64,000 bases of DNA from Chitinophaga sp. YR627 (lineage in GTDB: Bacteria > Bacteroidota > Bacteroidia > Chitinophagales > Chitinophagaceae), in the NCBI RefSeq assembly GCF_900114995.1, contig NZ_FOUX01000001.1:868001-932000 (forward strand). Reading direction: 5' to 3'. Under the pieces are notes generated by a model, which was not told where the DNA came from, searched no databases, and saw nothing but the letters and a program-made list of their open reading frames with translations. This document shows, in pieces, positions 28,676-36,916 of the stretch (position 1 is the first letter of the stretch; the number at the start of each line of letters is the position of its first letter). The translations under genes and the position numbers were made by a program.

Positions 28676-29139
28676 AATTTAAAATAAATGAAATTTTACA
28701 TGTTTTCAAACATGGATTAGCCTGTTTAGATATTTCAATTGGAATGTTACTTAAGGAATTACAGAACATATACGGGTTTGCGGATGAAGTAATTGGAGAT
28801 TCGAATGCAGGATATTTAAGGTATAGCGATATAAGAATAGGATACTTTGGTGACTACATCGATGAAGTCGCTATAACATTTGACAAAGATCCCCATTTTA
28901 AAATTGAGATAGAAGGACTGGAGGATCTTAAACATGTTGATAGAGAGATGAAGATGAATCAGTTTATACATATCTTAAATTATGCTGGTCTGCGTTGGTC
29001 TTCAAAATACCGGGATAATCATCTTGACTATGTTTCGATTGGTGTGGAAGAGGGGAGTGATGTTTTATTTGACCTTGAAACGGGACGTATCATGAGGATC
29101 GCGCTTCTCGAGGGAGAAATCCGTCAAAATCATGTATAA
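28672..29139 (+). CDS. Probable orphan immunity protein, GTG start
   Basis: The 155-aa product begins at a GTG overlapping the ankyrin remnant's stop (GTGA). The next in-frame ATG lies well inside the protein, so GTG is preferred. The chain has a helix (ACLDISIGMLLKELQNIYG), a beta hairpin (GYLRYSDIRIGYFGDYIDEVAITF) and an acidic body. It is the kind of 'threshold/lookup' alpha-beta fold seen in many small immunity proteins, but I cannot name the family. Cytoplasmic. Confidence 0.5.
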   Translation: MKFKINEILHVFKHGLACLDISIGMLLKELQNIYGFADEVIGDSNAGYLRYSDIRIGYFGDYIDEVAITFDKDPHFKIEIEGLEDLKHVDREMKMNQFIHILNYAGLRWSSKYRDNHLDYVSIGVEEGSDVLFDLETGRIMRIALLEGEIRQNHV

Positions 29140-29219
29140 TATAGTTGTTAACGACGAATATATATACCTGTTCTAAAGCAATTGGTAAACTGTTGTCTTA
29201 ATATTAAAGTAAATAATAG

Positions 29220-29678
29220 ATGAATGCTGTCGGGTTTTTTAAAACACATCATCCTGATGTTAAATGTTCCAAGGATATTAACGATTTTTTCTCCAATGAA
29301 GCAATAAACGAAGTTGAGTTGTCTATGATCGTAAGTTATTTGGAGAAAGGTGTGCCTGTCATTAGTCTTATATCTGATTTGTATGAGGAAGGCGAAAGAA
29401 TTGGACCTAATATTATCTATTCAGATGGTCTTTGGATATGGCCTTCCTACTATAGCGTTTATTTAAAGAAATACCCCCGGTTAACTATCCCGGATGAATT
29501 TATACAACATGTAAAGTTGAATAAAGATAAGCCTTTGGGCTTAAGCCTGATAGAAAGGAAGTATACGCAATATTTGCTGACTAAGTTGTTATACATTAGA
29601 TTGGCAACGGGTTTTAAATTGCCGGAAGATGTTGATGAGATGGTAAATATCAGGGGAGAAGTTATTCAATGCTATTAG
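29220..29678 (+). CDS. Probable orphan immunity protein
   Basis: The 152-aa cytoplasmic protein carries IIYSDGLWIWPSYYSVYLKKY near residue 67. This resembles the 'DG.W.WP..l..Y' phrase found in a family of small bacterial immunity-like proteins whose name I cannot fix. It sits alone, flanked by short non-coding gaps within the AT-rich array, with no toxin partner. The role is inferred from context. Confidence 0.45.
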   Translation: MNAVGFFKTHHPDVKCSKDINDFFSNEAINEVELSMIVSYLEKGVPVISLISDLYEEGERIGPNIIYSDGLWIWPSYYSVYLKKYPRLTIPDEFIQHVKLNKDKPLGLSLIERKYTQYLLTKLLYIRLATGFKLPEDVDEMVNIRGEVIQCY

Positions 29679-29924
29679 TCTAAATCAGAAAATTTATACG
29701 CTATGGAGACTCCTGGTTAATCAATTTCTGTACTGAATGCCCAAATGTTCCGCGATCGCACACCCTTATAATGCTGTTGAGTTGACAAAAAATTAACCAG
29801 AAACACCTGAAATGATAATATCGAATAGAAGTGAAGCTGTAACCCTGTCTTCTTTTCTAAAAAAGCCGGCTTTAAGCGATGAGGGTAGATTGGAAAGGCA
29901 GAGACATATTAAAAACAAAAGAAA

Positions 29925-30335
29925 ATGAAGCATTATCCGCTTAAGTGTCATAACGGTTGGGTTTATTTAGATGCTATTATCTCGATCGTTACAGGGCATG
30001 GAAAAATTCAATTGAAATTCGATACACAGGAAATTCATATTGAGCTTGAAGAAGACTACCCGTTTTTTGCACTGACAGCCTTAAGGCGCATACTTGAGCC
30101 ACAAGGGATTAAGATTTTGTGTAAGGGCTCCAGGTTAGATGTTTATCCTTCAAGTTTCATGGCGTACAGTTTTAAAGCATATAAACTAGTGATGGGAAAA
30201 CCAGGTGCCAGAGAAGATTTATGTTTGATTTTTGATCCAACCGATGATCTGAACATGATAGCAACTATTGATGAGCAATGGGAATATTGGCTTAAATGGC
30301 AGAGGAGTTTTTCAGAAGCGCCTACGAAGGAATAG
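29925..30335 (+). CDS. Small unknown protein of the orphan array
   Basis: The 136-aa product is soluble with no signal peptide. It shows a beta-rich first half (GWVYLDAIISIVTGHGKIQLKF), a helix ALTALRRILEPQGIKILCKGSR, and a Trp-rich end (EQWEYWLKWQRSF). No family is recognised. The preceding 246 bp hold only short fragments, including a 12-bp palindrome AAAGCCGGCTTT at 29862. It is grouped with the immunity-like genes by position and size. Confidence 0.45.
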   Translation: MKHYPLKCHNGWVYLDAIISIVTGHGKIQLKFDTQEIHIELEEDYPFFALTALRRILEPQGIKILCKGSRLDVYPSSFMAYSFKAYKLVMGKPGAREDLCLIFDPTDDLNMIATIDEQWEYWLKWQRSFSEAPTKE

Positions 30336-30508
30336 CTGCATTCAGTCCTTGTATTTGTATCTGTAGAAAGTCATCGATGAGAATGTTTAAAGTAACTTCA
30401 AAGATTGCTGGTTTGTCCAAAGGATATGAAAGCGTCGAAACGCAGCGCTAATGAAAAGAAACCACTAAGACATCTTATGACACAACATTTAAAAAGATGA
30501 AATAATAT

Positions 30509-31084
30509 ATGAAAGAGTTGGAGATTTTCGTTTTATATGAAAAGATGGGTGGTGCCGTAGTCCCTCTCATTGATTTGATCGAGGATAGAAATATGATGGA
30601 TATTGAAGACTATGAAATAGATAGATTTTGGGGTTCATCAGGTGGGATACGAATAGTGCTTGACGGTTATTGTGTTATTTTTGATTCAGTGGACTTTCAC
30701 TATTTATTTAAATGCATTAACTTTTTGCTTCACAGCCTCTTCTTGGTCCATGGGAAGGATGCATCCGGAATATTTCCTATTGACGAAAATCACCCTGATG
30801 ATGTAATAGTTAAAACCACTGGAGGAAATGTGCTACACCTCAAAAATTTGAGTAGAGAGGATTTTTCGATTAGTTATAAACGAAGTGATACATTTAATTC
30901 AAGACGAAGAGGTGAACGCTTTTTTGAAGAGATAATAATTAATAAGGATGTATGGAAATCATCGGCTGGAATAGCTTTAGATGAGTATTTTTCGATTTTG
31001 CTTAGTATCATAAATAATTCGTCAAATGCATCCGGAATTCGGACTGCTATGGAGTTTTATCATTATTGGCTGGAAGTGAAGTAG
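30509..31084 (+). CDS. Small unknown protein, probable immunity-type
   Basis: The 191-aa cytoplasmic protein has an acidic start (MKELEIFVLYEKMGGAVVPL), a hydrophobic helix (YLFKCINFLLHSLFLVHG) and a final helix (GIRTAMEFYHYWLEVK). No known domain is recognised. It ends 2 bp before the ATG of the next gene, so the two are likely co-expressed. Member of the orphan array. Confidence 0.45.
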   Translation: MKELEIFVLYEKMGGAVVPLIDLIEDRNMMDIEDYEIDRFWGSSGGIRIVLDGYCVIFDSVDFHYLFKCINFLLHSLFLVHGKDASGIFPIDENHPDDVIVKTTGGNVLHLKNLSREDFSISYKRSDTFNSRRRGERFFEEIIINKDVWKSSAGIALDEYFSILLSIINNSSNASGIRTAMEFYHYWLEVK

Positions 31085-31086
31085 GG

Positions 31087-31557
31087 ATGATCCCCAGAAA
31101 AATGAAAATGGAATATAGGTTCAATAAAAAGTTTGTCGAGTTTGGTGGCGATTATCAGCTGGAAAGAGAGGAAGAATGTAAACTGCCAATTTCTCTCTTA
31201 GGTCAGTCGATCGTTCTCTTTGACAATTGTTACTTTTATGAGTCGTTAGTAAACGATATTGCATATTCTGACTATTTCATAGATGCCACAGGGAATGAAT
31301 GTTTTTTTAATAAAATACACATAGAGGACTATTTGGATGAACGTGATTCTGACAAGCTGCTAGATTATGGGATCTCATATGCTAAACATCTATCAAAAAA
31401 GCTAGCGCAACTAAATGAAGGGGAATTTAACGTGATTCTCTCATACGACGAAGAAACCTGTACGATTCGCTTTCATAAATGCAGGGAAGGTGAGGAGTAT
31501 CTTGCTCAGGACCTTGAAACATATCTTTTAGATGCTGTACTTGTCATTACAAATTAG
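31087..31557 (+). CDS. Small unknown protein, last gene of the orphan array
   Basis: An upstream TTG would extend it to 31066, but the ATG at 31087 lies just after the previous stop and is preferred; ATGs at 31102 and 31108 are also possible. The ~156-aa acidic product has beta-strand pairs (SIVLFDNCYFYESLV) and a helix GISYAKHLSKKLAQL. No family is recognised. Probably an immunity-type protein by context. Confidence 0.45.
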   Translation: MIPRKMKMEYRFNKKFVEFGGDYQLEREEECKLPISLLGQSIVLFDNCYFYESLVNDIAYSDYFIDATGNECFFNKIHIEDYLDERDSDKLLDYGISYAKHLSKKLAQLNEGEFNVILSYDEETCTIRFHKCREGEEYLAQDLETYLLDAVLVITN

Positions 31558-31658
31558 TGGTGCTTACTATCTGGACACTAGTCAGACATTCATCAGTTTT
31601 CAGTAGGCACAGCGAGCTTTCACTTCTTACCATAGATCAATTTTTCTCGCTAAAGGGT

Positions 31659-31700
31659 CATTTATGTTTGCATAAGAAAATCAATGAGCAAACATAAATG
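31659..31700 (+). promoter_or_regulatory. 13-bp perfect inverted repeat at the alcohol dehydrogenase start (likely operator)
   Basis: CATTTATGTTTGC (31659-31671) and GCAAACATAAATG (31688-31700) are exact reverse complements with a 16-bp spacer. The right arm ends 8 bp before the ATG at 31709. The left arm contains TATGTTTG, a -7 promoter match. Binding of a dimeric regulator here would block transcription. There is no T run after it, so it is not a terminator. Confidence 0.6.
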
Positions 31701-31708
31701 TGCATGCT

Positions 31709-32869
31709 ATGCTAAACTTTCAGTTTAAGAATCCTACCAAAATATTGTTTGGCAAAGGGCAGTTGTCAAATCTTGCACAGCTGATACCTGCTGCCGCGAA
31801 GGTCCTGATGATTTACGGTGGAGGGAGTATCTTCAGAAATGGAATATACGATTCGGTTAAAAATGCATTATCCGGTCATACTGTAATTGAGTTCGGAGGT
31901 ATTACTGCCAATCCCGAATATGAAGTATTACTAAAGGCAGTTGATATTATTAAGTCCGAAAAGATCACCTATCTACTTGGTGTAGGCGGCGGATCAGTAA
32001 TAGATGGGACCAAGTTCCTGTCAATAGCCAGCTGCTATGAGGGAACAAACCCATGGGATATTTTATCTAAAAAACTAGTACCGGAACGTAACATACCTTT
32101 TGGAACTGTCCTGACCCTGCCAGGTACAGGCTCAGAAATGAATCCAAGAGCAGTCATCACCCGATCCGAAACCCATGAAAAGCTTTCCATAAAGGACGAT
32201 CATCTCTTTCCTGTTTTTTCCATACTCGATCCTTCCGTCATTCGCTCTGTGCCCAGAAATCAGCTGGCCAATGGTCTGGCGGATTCATTTATGCATGTAC
32301 TTGAGCAGTATTTAACTTATCCCGTCGGGGCCTTACTGCAGGACCGGTTTGCTGAAAGTATTCTCCAGACAATAATAAATGTTGCTCCGCAGATCATGTC
32401 AGATGCATCCAATTATGAGGCTGCGTGCGATTTTATCTGGAGCAGTACCCTGGCATTAAATGATCTGATTGCACAGGGAGTGCCTTCCGACTGGACCATC
32501 CATAAGATCGGTCACGAATTGACTGCGATCCATCATATCGATCATGCACGGACACTGGCTATTTTAGCTGGTAGCTATTATCGCTACACTTTTGAAGCGA
32601 AGAAAGAAAAGCTTGCCCAATATGCAGCAAGTGTATGGCATGTCAGACAGGGAACGATAGAGGAAATGGCTTCAGAGGCAATAGAACATACAGTGGCCTT
32701 TTTTCATTCCCTTGATATCCAGACACAATTATCAATGTACACATCAGACTATCAGGCTACGGCAGCAACTATTGCAGAAACCTTTGAGCAGAGAGGATGG
32801 ACCGCTCTTGGTGAAAGAAATAATATAACTCCGGCGGATGTGCTGGAGATAGTTAAGCAGTCATACTAA
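31709..32869 (+). CDS. Iron-dependent alcohol dehydrogenase (YqhD/BDH-like)
   Basis: The ATG at 31709 (MLNFQFKNPTKILFGKGQ) is preferred over the upstream GTG. The product is about 386 aa, the usual length for type-III Fe-ADHs. It has the GGGS nucleotide-binding turn (LGVGGGSVIDGTKF), the TLPGTGSEMN segment and metal ligands in HKIGHELTAIHHIDHART, in which the His residues are conserved. Such enzymes reduce toxic aldehydes with NADPH in the cytoplasm. The N-terminal KILFGKG is typical of the YqhD/butanol-dehydrogenase branch. It appears monocistronic, controlled by the inverted repeat just upstream. Confidence 0.9.
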   Translation: MLNFQFKNPTKILFGKGQLSNLAQLIPAAAKVLMIYGGGSIFRNGIYDSVKNALSGHTVIEFGGITANPEYEVLLKAVDIIKSEKITYLLGVGGGSVIDGTKFLSIASCYEGTNPWDILSKKLVPERNIPFGTVLTLPGTGSEMNPRAVITRSETHEKLSIKDDHLFPVFSILDPSVIRSVPRNQLANGLADSFMHVLEQYLTYPVGALLQDRFAESILQTIINVAPQIMSDASNYEAACDFIWSSTLALNDLIAQGVPSDWTIHKIGHELTAIHHIDHARTLAILAGSYYRYTFEAKKEKLAQYAASVWHVRQGTIEEMASEAIEHTVAFFHSLDIQTQLSMYTSDYQATAATIAETFEQRGWTALGERNNITPADVLEIVKQSY

Positions 32870-32970
32870 ATATACCTTACTATAAATGCATTTTACCCTG
32901 GTATACTGAATGTCTTTTAAACTCACAAACATTATCCAATAAAAAAAATTCAACTCTATAATCCAAACAA

Positions 32971-33780
32971 ATGAAAACAAATAATGCTTCTTTCAAGAAT
33001 GTTGCGGTTAGCGTAACGATGCTTCTCGTACTTATACTTACCGCTTTTACCAGTCGCGGCCAGAATGCTTCATTGCAACCAACTCATCCCAAACCAACGA
33101 TTGTATTGGTGCATGGTGCCTGGGCTGATGGTTCATCATGGAATAAGGTTATACCAATCCTGCAAAAACAAGGTTATGAAACTATCGCCGTCCAGAATCC
33201 GCTAACCTCTCTGGCAGATGATGTCGCAGCCGTAAAACGTGTTTTGGCAGAAGTGTCCGGAGATGTGATACTTGTAGGACATTCCTGGGCTGGTACCGTG
33301 ATCACTGAAATGGGAAATGACCCTAAAGTAAAAGCGCTGGTCTATGTGGCCGCATTCGCGCCGGATCTGGGGGAAAGTATCGCCAGTATCAGCAAAGACG
33401 GCTATGAGCTTAAAAAGTACCCACAATCACCTGTGAAGGATAATGACCGGATTGTCAGTGATGGTTTTATCCGGTTGAAAGAGGCTACAGTTTTGAAATA
33501 TTTTGCACAGGACCTGCCGGCTTCAGAGGCTAAGTTGATTGCGGCTACGCAAGGTAGGTTCCATGTAAGTACCATCACTGCAACTGTATCAAACCTTGCC
33601 TGGAAAAATAAGCCTTGTTATTATATTGTTGCAGATGCGGATCAGATAATACCTCCGCAGATTGAAGCTTATATGGCGAAGAGAATAAATGCTAAAACAT
33701 ATCATATCGCAGGTAGCCATGCCATTATGCTTTCTCAACCTAAAAAGGTAACGGAGGTGATAGTTGCCGCTGCGAAATAA
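32971..33780 (+). CDS. Secreted alpha/beta hydrolase
   Basis: The 269-aa protein has a signal peptide (ending TSRGQ). The fold markers are VLVHGAWADGSSW (oxyanion loop), the nucleophile elbow GHSWAG with Ser at its centre, an acidic residue in VADADQIIPP, and the catalytic His in GSHAIMLSQP. It belongs to the large esterase-like group annotated as pimeloyl-ACP-methylester-esterase-like; actual substrate unknown. It acts in the periplasm or outside. It follows the alcohol dehydrogenase by about 100 bp and may have its own promoter. Confidence 0.85.
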   Translation: MKTNNASFKNVAVSVTMLLVLILTAFTSRGQNASLQPTHPKPTIVLVHGAWADGSSWNKVIPILQKQGYETIAVQNPLTSLADDVAAVKRVLAEVSGDVILVGHSWAGTVITEMGNDPKVKALVYVAAFAPDLGESIASISKDGYELKKYPQSPVKDNDRIVSDGFIRLKEATVLKYFAQDLPASEAKLIAATQGRFHVSTITATVSNLAWKNKPCYYIVADADQIIPPQIEAYMAKRINAKTYHIAGSHAIMLSQPKKVTEVIVAAAK

Positions 33781-33870
33781 ATGGGCTTTATATATTATCT
33801 AAATGCTATAGTTAAATGAATCAAAAGAGTATTTATTTAAGATGGACAATAGAGATTTTACGAATAATAG

Positions 33871-33898
33871 ACGGCTGTATCATAATAGATACAGCCGT
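33871..33898. terminator. Strong hairpin after the alpha/beta hydrolase
   Basis: An 11-bp perfect stem (ACGGCTGTATC / GATACAGCCGT) with a 6-nt loop lies 90 bp past the hydrolase stop. The T run is weak, so it may be a stabilising 3' hairpin rather than a full terminator. Confidence 0.5.
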
Positions 33899-33933
33899 TT
33901 GCGGTAATTTCCAAAGTAGCCTTTATAAAAAAA

Positions 33934-33967
33934 TAAGAGGCCGTATAACCATCGTTACGACCTCTTA
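33934..33967 (-). terminator. Terminator of the small minus-strand HTH-like gene
   Basis: A 12-bp stem (TAAGAGGCCGTA / TACGACCTCTTA, one G-U pair in the minus-strand RNA) is followed on the minus strand by TTTTTTT. Confidence 0.75.
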
Positions 33968-33986
33968 CCAATAACGAGCATCACAC

Positions 33987-34268
33987 TCACCTCCCTGGCT
34001 TAAACCGCTCCGCCTGCGCAGTTAACTCCTGATAAACAATTTCCATAATTTTCTCCTTTTCAGCATTACTGATAGAACTAGAACCTACCTTATCATACCT
34101 GATCTTTCTATAAAACGTAGGCGTACTCCAGTTGCATTCCTGGCAGATACGATCACGTATGATGATAGGTAAATGCGTCATTAACGGGTGAACCGTTTTC
34201 AATAAGTTGCTGTTGTCGCTACTTACTTCCAGATAGTTAAAATTTTGCATTACAGTGTGCTTACCCAT
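33987..34268 (-). CDS. Small putative DNA-binding protein
   Basis: The 93-aa product may start at 34268, or at the internal Met of MQNFNYL six codons in. The segment RDRICQECNWSTPTFYRKIR, followed by SISNAEKEKIMEIVYQEL, has the look of a degenerate XRE-type helix-turn-helix: a recognition-helix-like 'WSTPTFYRK', then an 'aE..ki' helix. It faces the 105-aa HTH-like gene across a 280-bp gap holding phased TATTTGA boxes, an arrangement typical of a regulator pair. It has its own terminator. Family unnamed. Confidence 0.5.
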   Translation of the reverse strand: MGKHTVMQNFNYLEVSSDNSNLLKTVHPLMTHLPIIIRDRICQECNWSTPTFYRKIRYDKVGSSSISNAEKEKIMEIVYQELTAQAERFKPGR

Positions 34269-34420
34269 ACCCTAAATCTATTTTTTACGAATGAATGTTT
34301 AATTCCAATAGTCACTGGCTTTTGCGACGCCTGAAGCGCCATAAGCATATTATTTAGGGAGTAAAAAAACTGTGCGGGGAAAGAGATGTAGATAATCGGT
34401 GTGAATGACCGAATCATACT

Positions 34421-34485
34421 CAAATATAATCAAAATATTTGAAAACAAAGTTTTCGTATTTGAAATCTAAGTATAAATATTTGAA
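34421..34485. promoter_or_regulatory. Phased TATTTGA boxes between divergent small regulators
   Basis: TATTTGA starts at 34437, 34458 and 34479, exactly 21 bp apart (two helical turns). An inverted copy (TCAAATA) lies at 34421-34427 and forms an 8-bp inverted repeat with the first. This is an operator-like array about 65-125 bp upstream of the 105-aa gene. Confidence 0.6.
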
Positions 34486-34548
34486 TAATTAGTATTTCAT
34501 TGACATCTATGATGTTTCTTCTATCTTTTCGAAGATTAAATAGATCCG

Positions 34549-34866
34549 ATGGCAAAGACTTACGAACAGCTATATAGCGAATTAACTAAAACAGAAGAAG
34601 GTAAGCATAAACTCACCGTAATACACAATGCGCTTTTAGGCGGTACTTTAGATAATTTTGACCAGCTGTTTGCCATTATTCCCAAAAGTACAATTCAAAT
34701 ACTTCTAGGTACATCATTTTATGCATTCCCCAAAAAAGTCGCAAGCCCCGGAACGTTCACCCTTGAAGAAATAGATTTTTTAGCATCTCTTTTTAAAGTT
34801 GATTTTGATGTAATGATCGCGTTCTTCCGCAAGGCACAGAAAAGTAAGTCGAAAAGGAAAGCTTAG
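34549..34866 (+). CDS. Small HTH-like (degenerate XRE-type) protein
   Basis: The 105-aa product has five predicted helices. FAIIPKSTIQILLGTS and TFTLEEIDFLASLFKVD resemble helices 1-2 and 4-5 of an XRE repressor domain, with a non-standard loop between them. The Lys-rich tail (KAQKSKSKRKA) could aid DNA binding. It lies downstream of the phased TATTTGA boxes and may bind them. It starts a + strand run followed 59 bp later by the 95-aa gene. Confidence 0.5.
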   Translation: MAKTYEQLYSELTKTEEGKHKLTVIHNALLGGTLDNFDQLFAIIPKSTIQILLGTSFYAFPKKVASPGTFTLEEIDFLASLFKVDFDVMIAFFRKAQKSKSKRKA

Positions 34867-34925
34867 TAATAAAATTCACGTAAAACCCGCAACCCCAAAT
34901 CTCCTAATTTTGCCAAAAAAACACT

Positions 34926-35213
34926 ATGGCAGAAACAAACAATCCCTTATTCACCGGGATAAAGGTGAGCAAACAATTATCTGACAAGAAATTTGTCATC
35001 AGAAGAAGAAAGGGTAAATACTTCTTAAGCAAGTACCCCGACATGAGCAATGTCAAACCATCGCCGCTGCAAATGCAGGGAAAATCTCGCTTTGCTCAGG
35101 CCGTGAAGTATGCGCAGGAAATTGTAAAGGACCCCGTACGTAAAGCCGCTTATAAAGCACATCCGGGTTCCTCCGTTTACCACAGCGCTATTAAGGATTA
35201 TATGCAGCAATAA
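34926..35213 (+). CDS. Short member of a local three-gene paralogous family
   Basis: The 95-aa product aligns along its length with the N-terminal halves of the 188- and 187-aa proteins at 36289 and 36917. Shared elements are a start 'MA.....F..G.sg....k..irr.kGk', a 'P...Q...k..F..A..yA....kdPv.KAAYk' block and a final 'aY..a..D'. It lacks their C-terminal beta domain. No signal peptide. The family resembles small Bacteroidota proteins annotated DUF6266, though I cannot verify that; function unknown. Confidence 0.6.
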   Translation: MAETNNPLFTGIKVSKQLSDKKFVIRRRKGKYFLSKYPDMSNVKPSPLQMQGKSRFAQAVKYAQEIVKDPVRKAAYKAHPGSSVYHSAIKDYMQQ

Positions 35214-35714
35214 TCCATTTCATGTAGCAGGTGCGCCCCCTGCTCATGATATCCCACCCCAACCACTCTTTCCTGAAATTTCCCCGGCTATTATAGTCAA
35301 TATCCCACTGAAGACCCTACGCAGTACAGTACATTTCCCCTTATGTTATCCACTTGATAGTCAGGTAATACTTACTATACCTTAGTGCTGCCTTGCCATC
35401 GTAACACTAACGCAGACTAAGTATATCCGGACTCTTTTCATACGGAAACCTCTTGGCTAAACGCCTATTTTTCATTAACTTGTATACTGTTAATCTACAG
35501 TTACCACATATGGTACACATTCATTTTTAAATCAAAAATTATATGAAAAACTTCCCTACCAAGACCATTGTTATTAGTCCCGTTACTACCCAATTTCTCC
35601 TATCCCTTCTCTCCCTACTCCAGGTCCTACCAGCCCGACTTAGTGGCTTACTACCACTCACACTGCATTATTCCATTCATTCATTCATTTTAGTTAACCG
35701 ATTTGCTATATCCC
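35214..35714. other. 0.5-kb intergenic region before the LytTR gene
   Basis: No supported gene. TACTGTT (35485) and TACAGTT (35496) are half-site-like motifs spaced 11 bp apart, upstream of the LytTR gene; a weak candidate for autoregulation. The first ~250 bp show nothing recognisable. An overlapping ORF from 35543 is rejected. Confidence 0.4.
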
Positions 35715-36077
35715 ATGGAACAACCTTTTTTAATTATCACAAAGGACGGCAGCCGGAAGGTGGTTTCCCCCAGGGAGATCGTTTATGTCACGGTCGACGC
35801 TAATTATATAAAACTGAAGCTTGTTAACAACCGCACTATACCTGCCCGATACAGTCTTACCGAATTCAAAGAACACCTTCCTTCTCAAGATTTCATCCGT
35901 ACACACAGGAATTACATCGTCTCTATCCAGCACATTGACAGTGTTGGAAGGGATATTTCTGTTGAAATAGATGGCGTGAAAACGAAAGAAGGGGAGATTA
36001 CTATGAAGAATGGTGATGTCGTGCCTTTAAGCGAACGCCGTAAAAAAGACGTTTTCGCCTGTTTTAAGCAATTATGA
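35715..36077 (+). CDS. LytTR-domain transcriptional regulator
   Basis: The start is the ATG at 35715 (MEQPFLIITKDG); the frame upstream opens only at a TTG. The ~120-aa product is a stand-alone LytTR DNA-binding domain: VVSPREIVYVTVDANYIKLKL, then YSLTEFKEHLPSQDFIRTHRNYIVSIQHID, ending MKNGDVVPLSERRKKDVFACF. The HRNYIV and PLSERRK blocks are diagnostic. There is no receiver domain, so it is not a classical response regulator. It lies between two of the paralogous small genes and may control them. Confidence 0.9.
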   Translation: MEQPFLIITKDGSRKVVSPREIVYVTVDANYIKLKLVNNRTIPARYSLTEFKEHLPSQDFIRTHRNYIVSIQHIDSVGRDISVEIDGVKTKEGEITMKNGDVVPLSERRKKDVFACFKQL

Positions 36078-36288
36078 CCATACGCTCATAACAGGAATGC
36101 AGACGCTCGTGAAAACTTTCCCTGCGTCCGTATACATTGCCCGAAAGTGAGCCGGAATCCTTGCTAATATTGTCTCAGCAATCGCAATCAACGGTACTGC
36201 GCCTGCAACAGGAGAGGGGCGCCTCCGGTTGCGACCAATGATCGGGGTTGCAAAGGACAATCTATTTTTTATCTAAAAATGTAAAACA

Positions 36289-36855
36289 ATGGCAATCGTA
36301 AAGGATAACATTTTCACCAGCGGTGTATCCGGTACCATCGGAAAGAAAATGACACTGCGTATACGTAGAGGAAAAACGATTGTAGGTGTCAAACGCGGAC
36401 CAAACAGTCTGCCGCCTACAGAAGAACAACTGGCAGTACAGAACAAATTTACAGACGCAGCAACGTTCGCAAAGAACGCCATACAGGATCCCGTGTTGAA
36501 AGCGGCTTATCAAAAAGCCGCGAAAGGGGGACAGTCTGCCTATAATGCTGCGTTGAGAGATGCTGCTTTACCACCGGTAATAAAGCTGATCGACACCAGC
36601 GCATATAAGGGACAGACAGGCGATATCATCACCATCAACGCACACGATGTGTTACCACCGGTGGGAGTGAAGGTGACGGTTTTATCACAGGCCGGCGTCG
36701 AATTGGAAAACGGTGACGCATTACCGGATGACCATAAACGTTACTGGAAGTATACCGTAACAGCAGCCAATGCTGCATTGACAGGTACCGTCATTCGTGT
36801 AGAAGCAACTGATGTTCCGGGCAACAAAGGCTCCCGCGAGATCACTATTTCTTAA
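36289..36855 (+). CDS. Paralogous small protein with C-terminal beta domain
   Basis: The 188-aa product has the family N-terminus (FTSGVSGTIGKKMTLRIRRG, then KTIVGVKRG), the 'P.t.eQ..vq.kF..A' block and KDP-like 'QDPVLKAAYQKA'. A C-terminal ~85-residue beta domain follows (GDIITINAHDVLPPVGVKVTV ... GTVIRVEATDVPGNKGSREITI). No signal peptide. It is followed by a hairpin and the 187-aa paralogue, to which it is similar over its full length. Function unknown; the GxxGxxG start resembles DUF6266-type proteins. Confidence 0.65.
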   Translation: MAIVKDNIFTSGVSGTIGKKMTLRIRRGKTIVGVKRGPNSLPPTEEQLAVQNKFTDAATFAKNAIQDPVLKAAYQKAAKGGQSAYNAALRDAALPPVIKLIDTSAYKGQTGDIITINAHDVLPPVGVKVTVLSQAGVELENGDALPDDHKRYWKYTVTAANAALTGTVIRVEATDVPGNKGSREITIS

Positions 36856-36865
36856 ATCAGTAAAC

Positions 36866-36892
36866 AGCATCCCGGTAATGAGCCGGGATGCT
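36866..36892 (+). terminator. Hairpin between the two long paralogues
   Basis: A 10-bp perfect stem (AGCATCCCGG / CCGGGATGCT) with a 7-nt loop lies 11 bp after the 188-aa gene. Only a short T run follows, so it may attenuate rather than stop transcription. Confidence 0.55.
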
Positions 36893-36916
36893 CTTAAAAA
36901 CCTAAAAACAATTATC

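Noticed and set aside
35543..35803. ORF of 86 codons upstream of and overlapping the LytTR gene
   Set aside because: Its second half runs inside the well-supported LytTR frame and its sequence is low-complexity and hydrophobic without family features.
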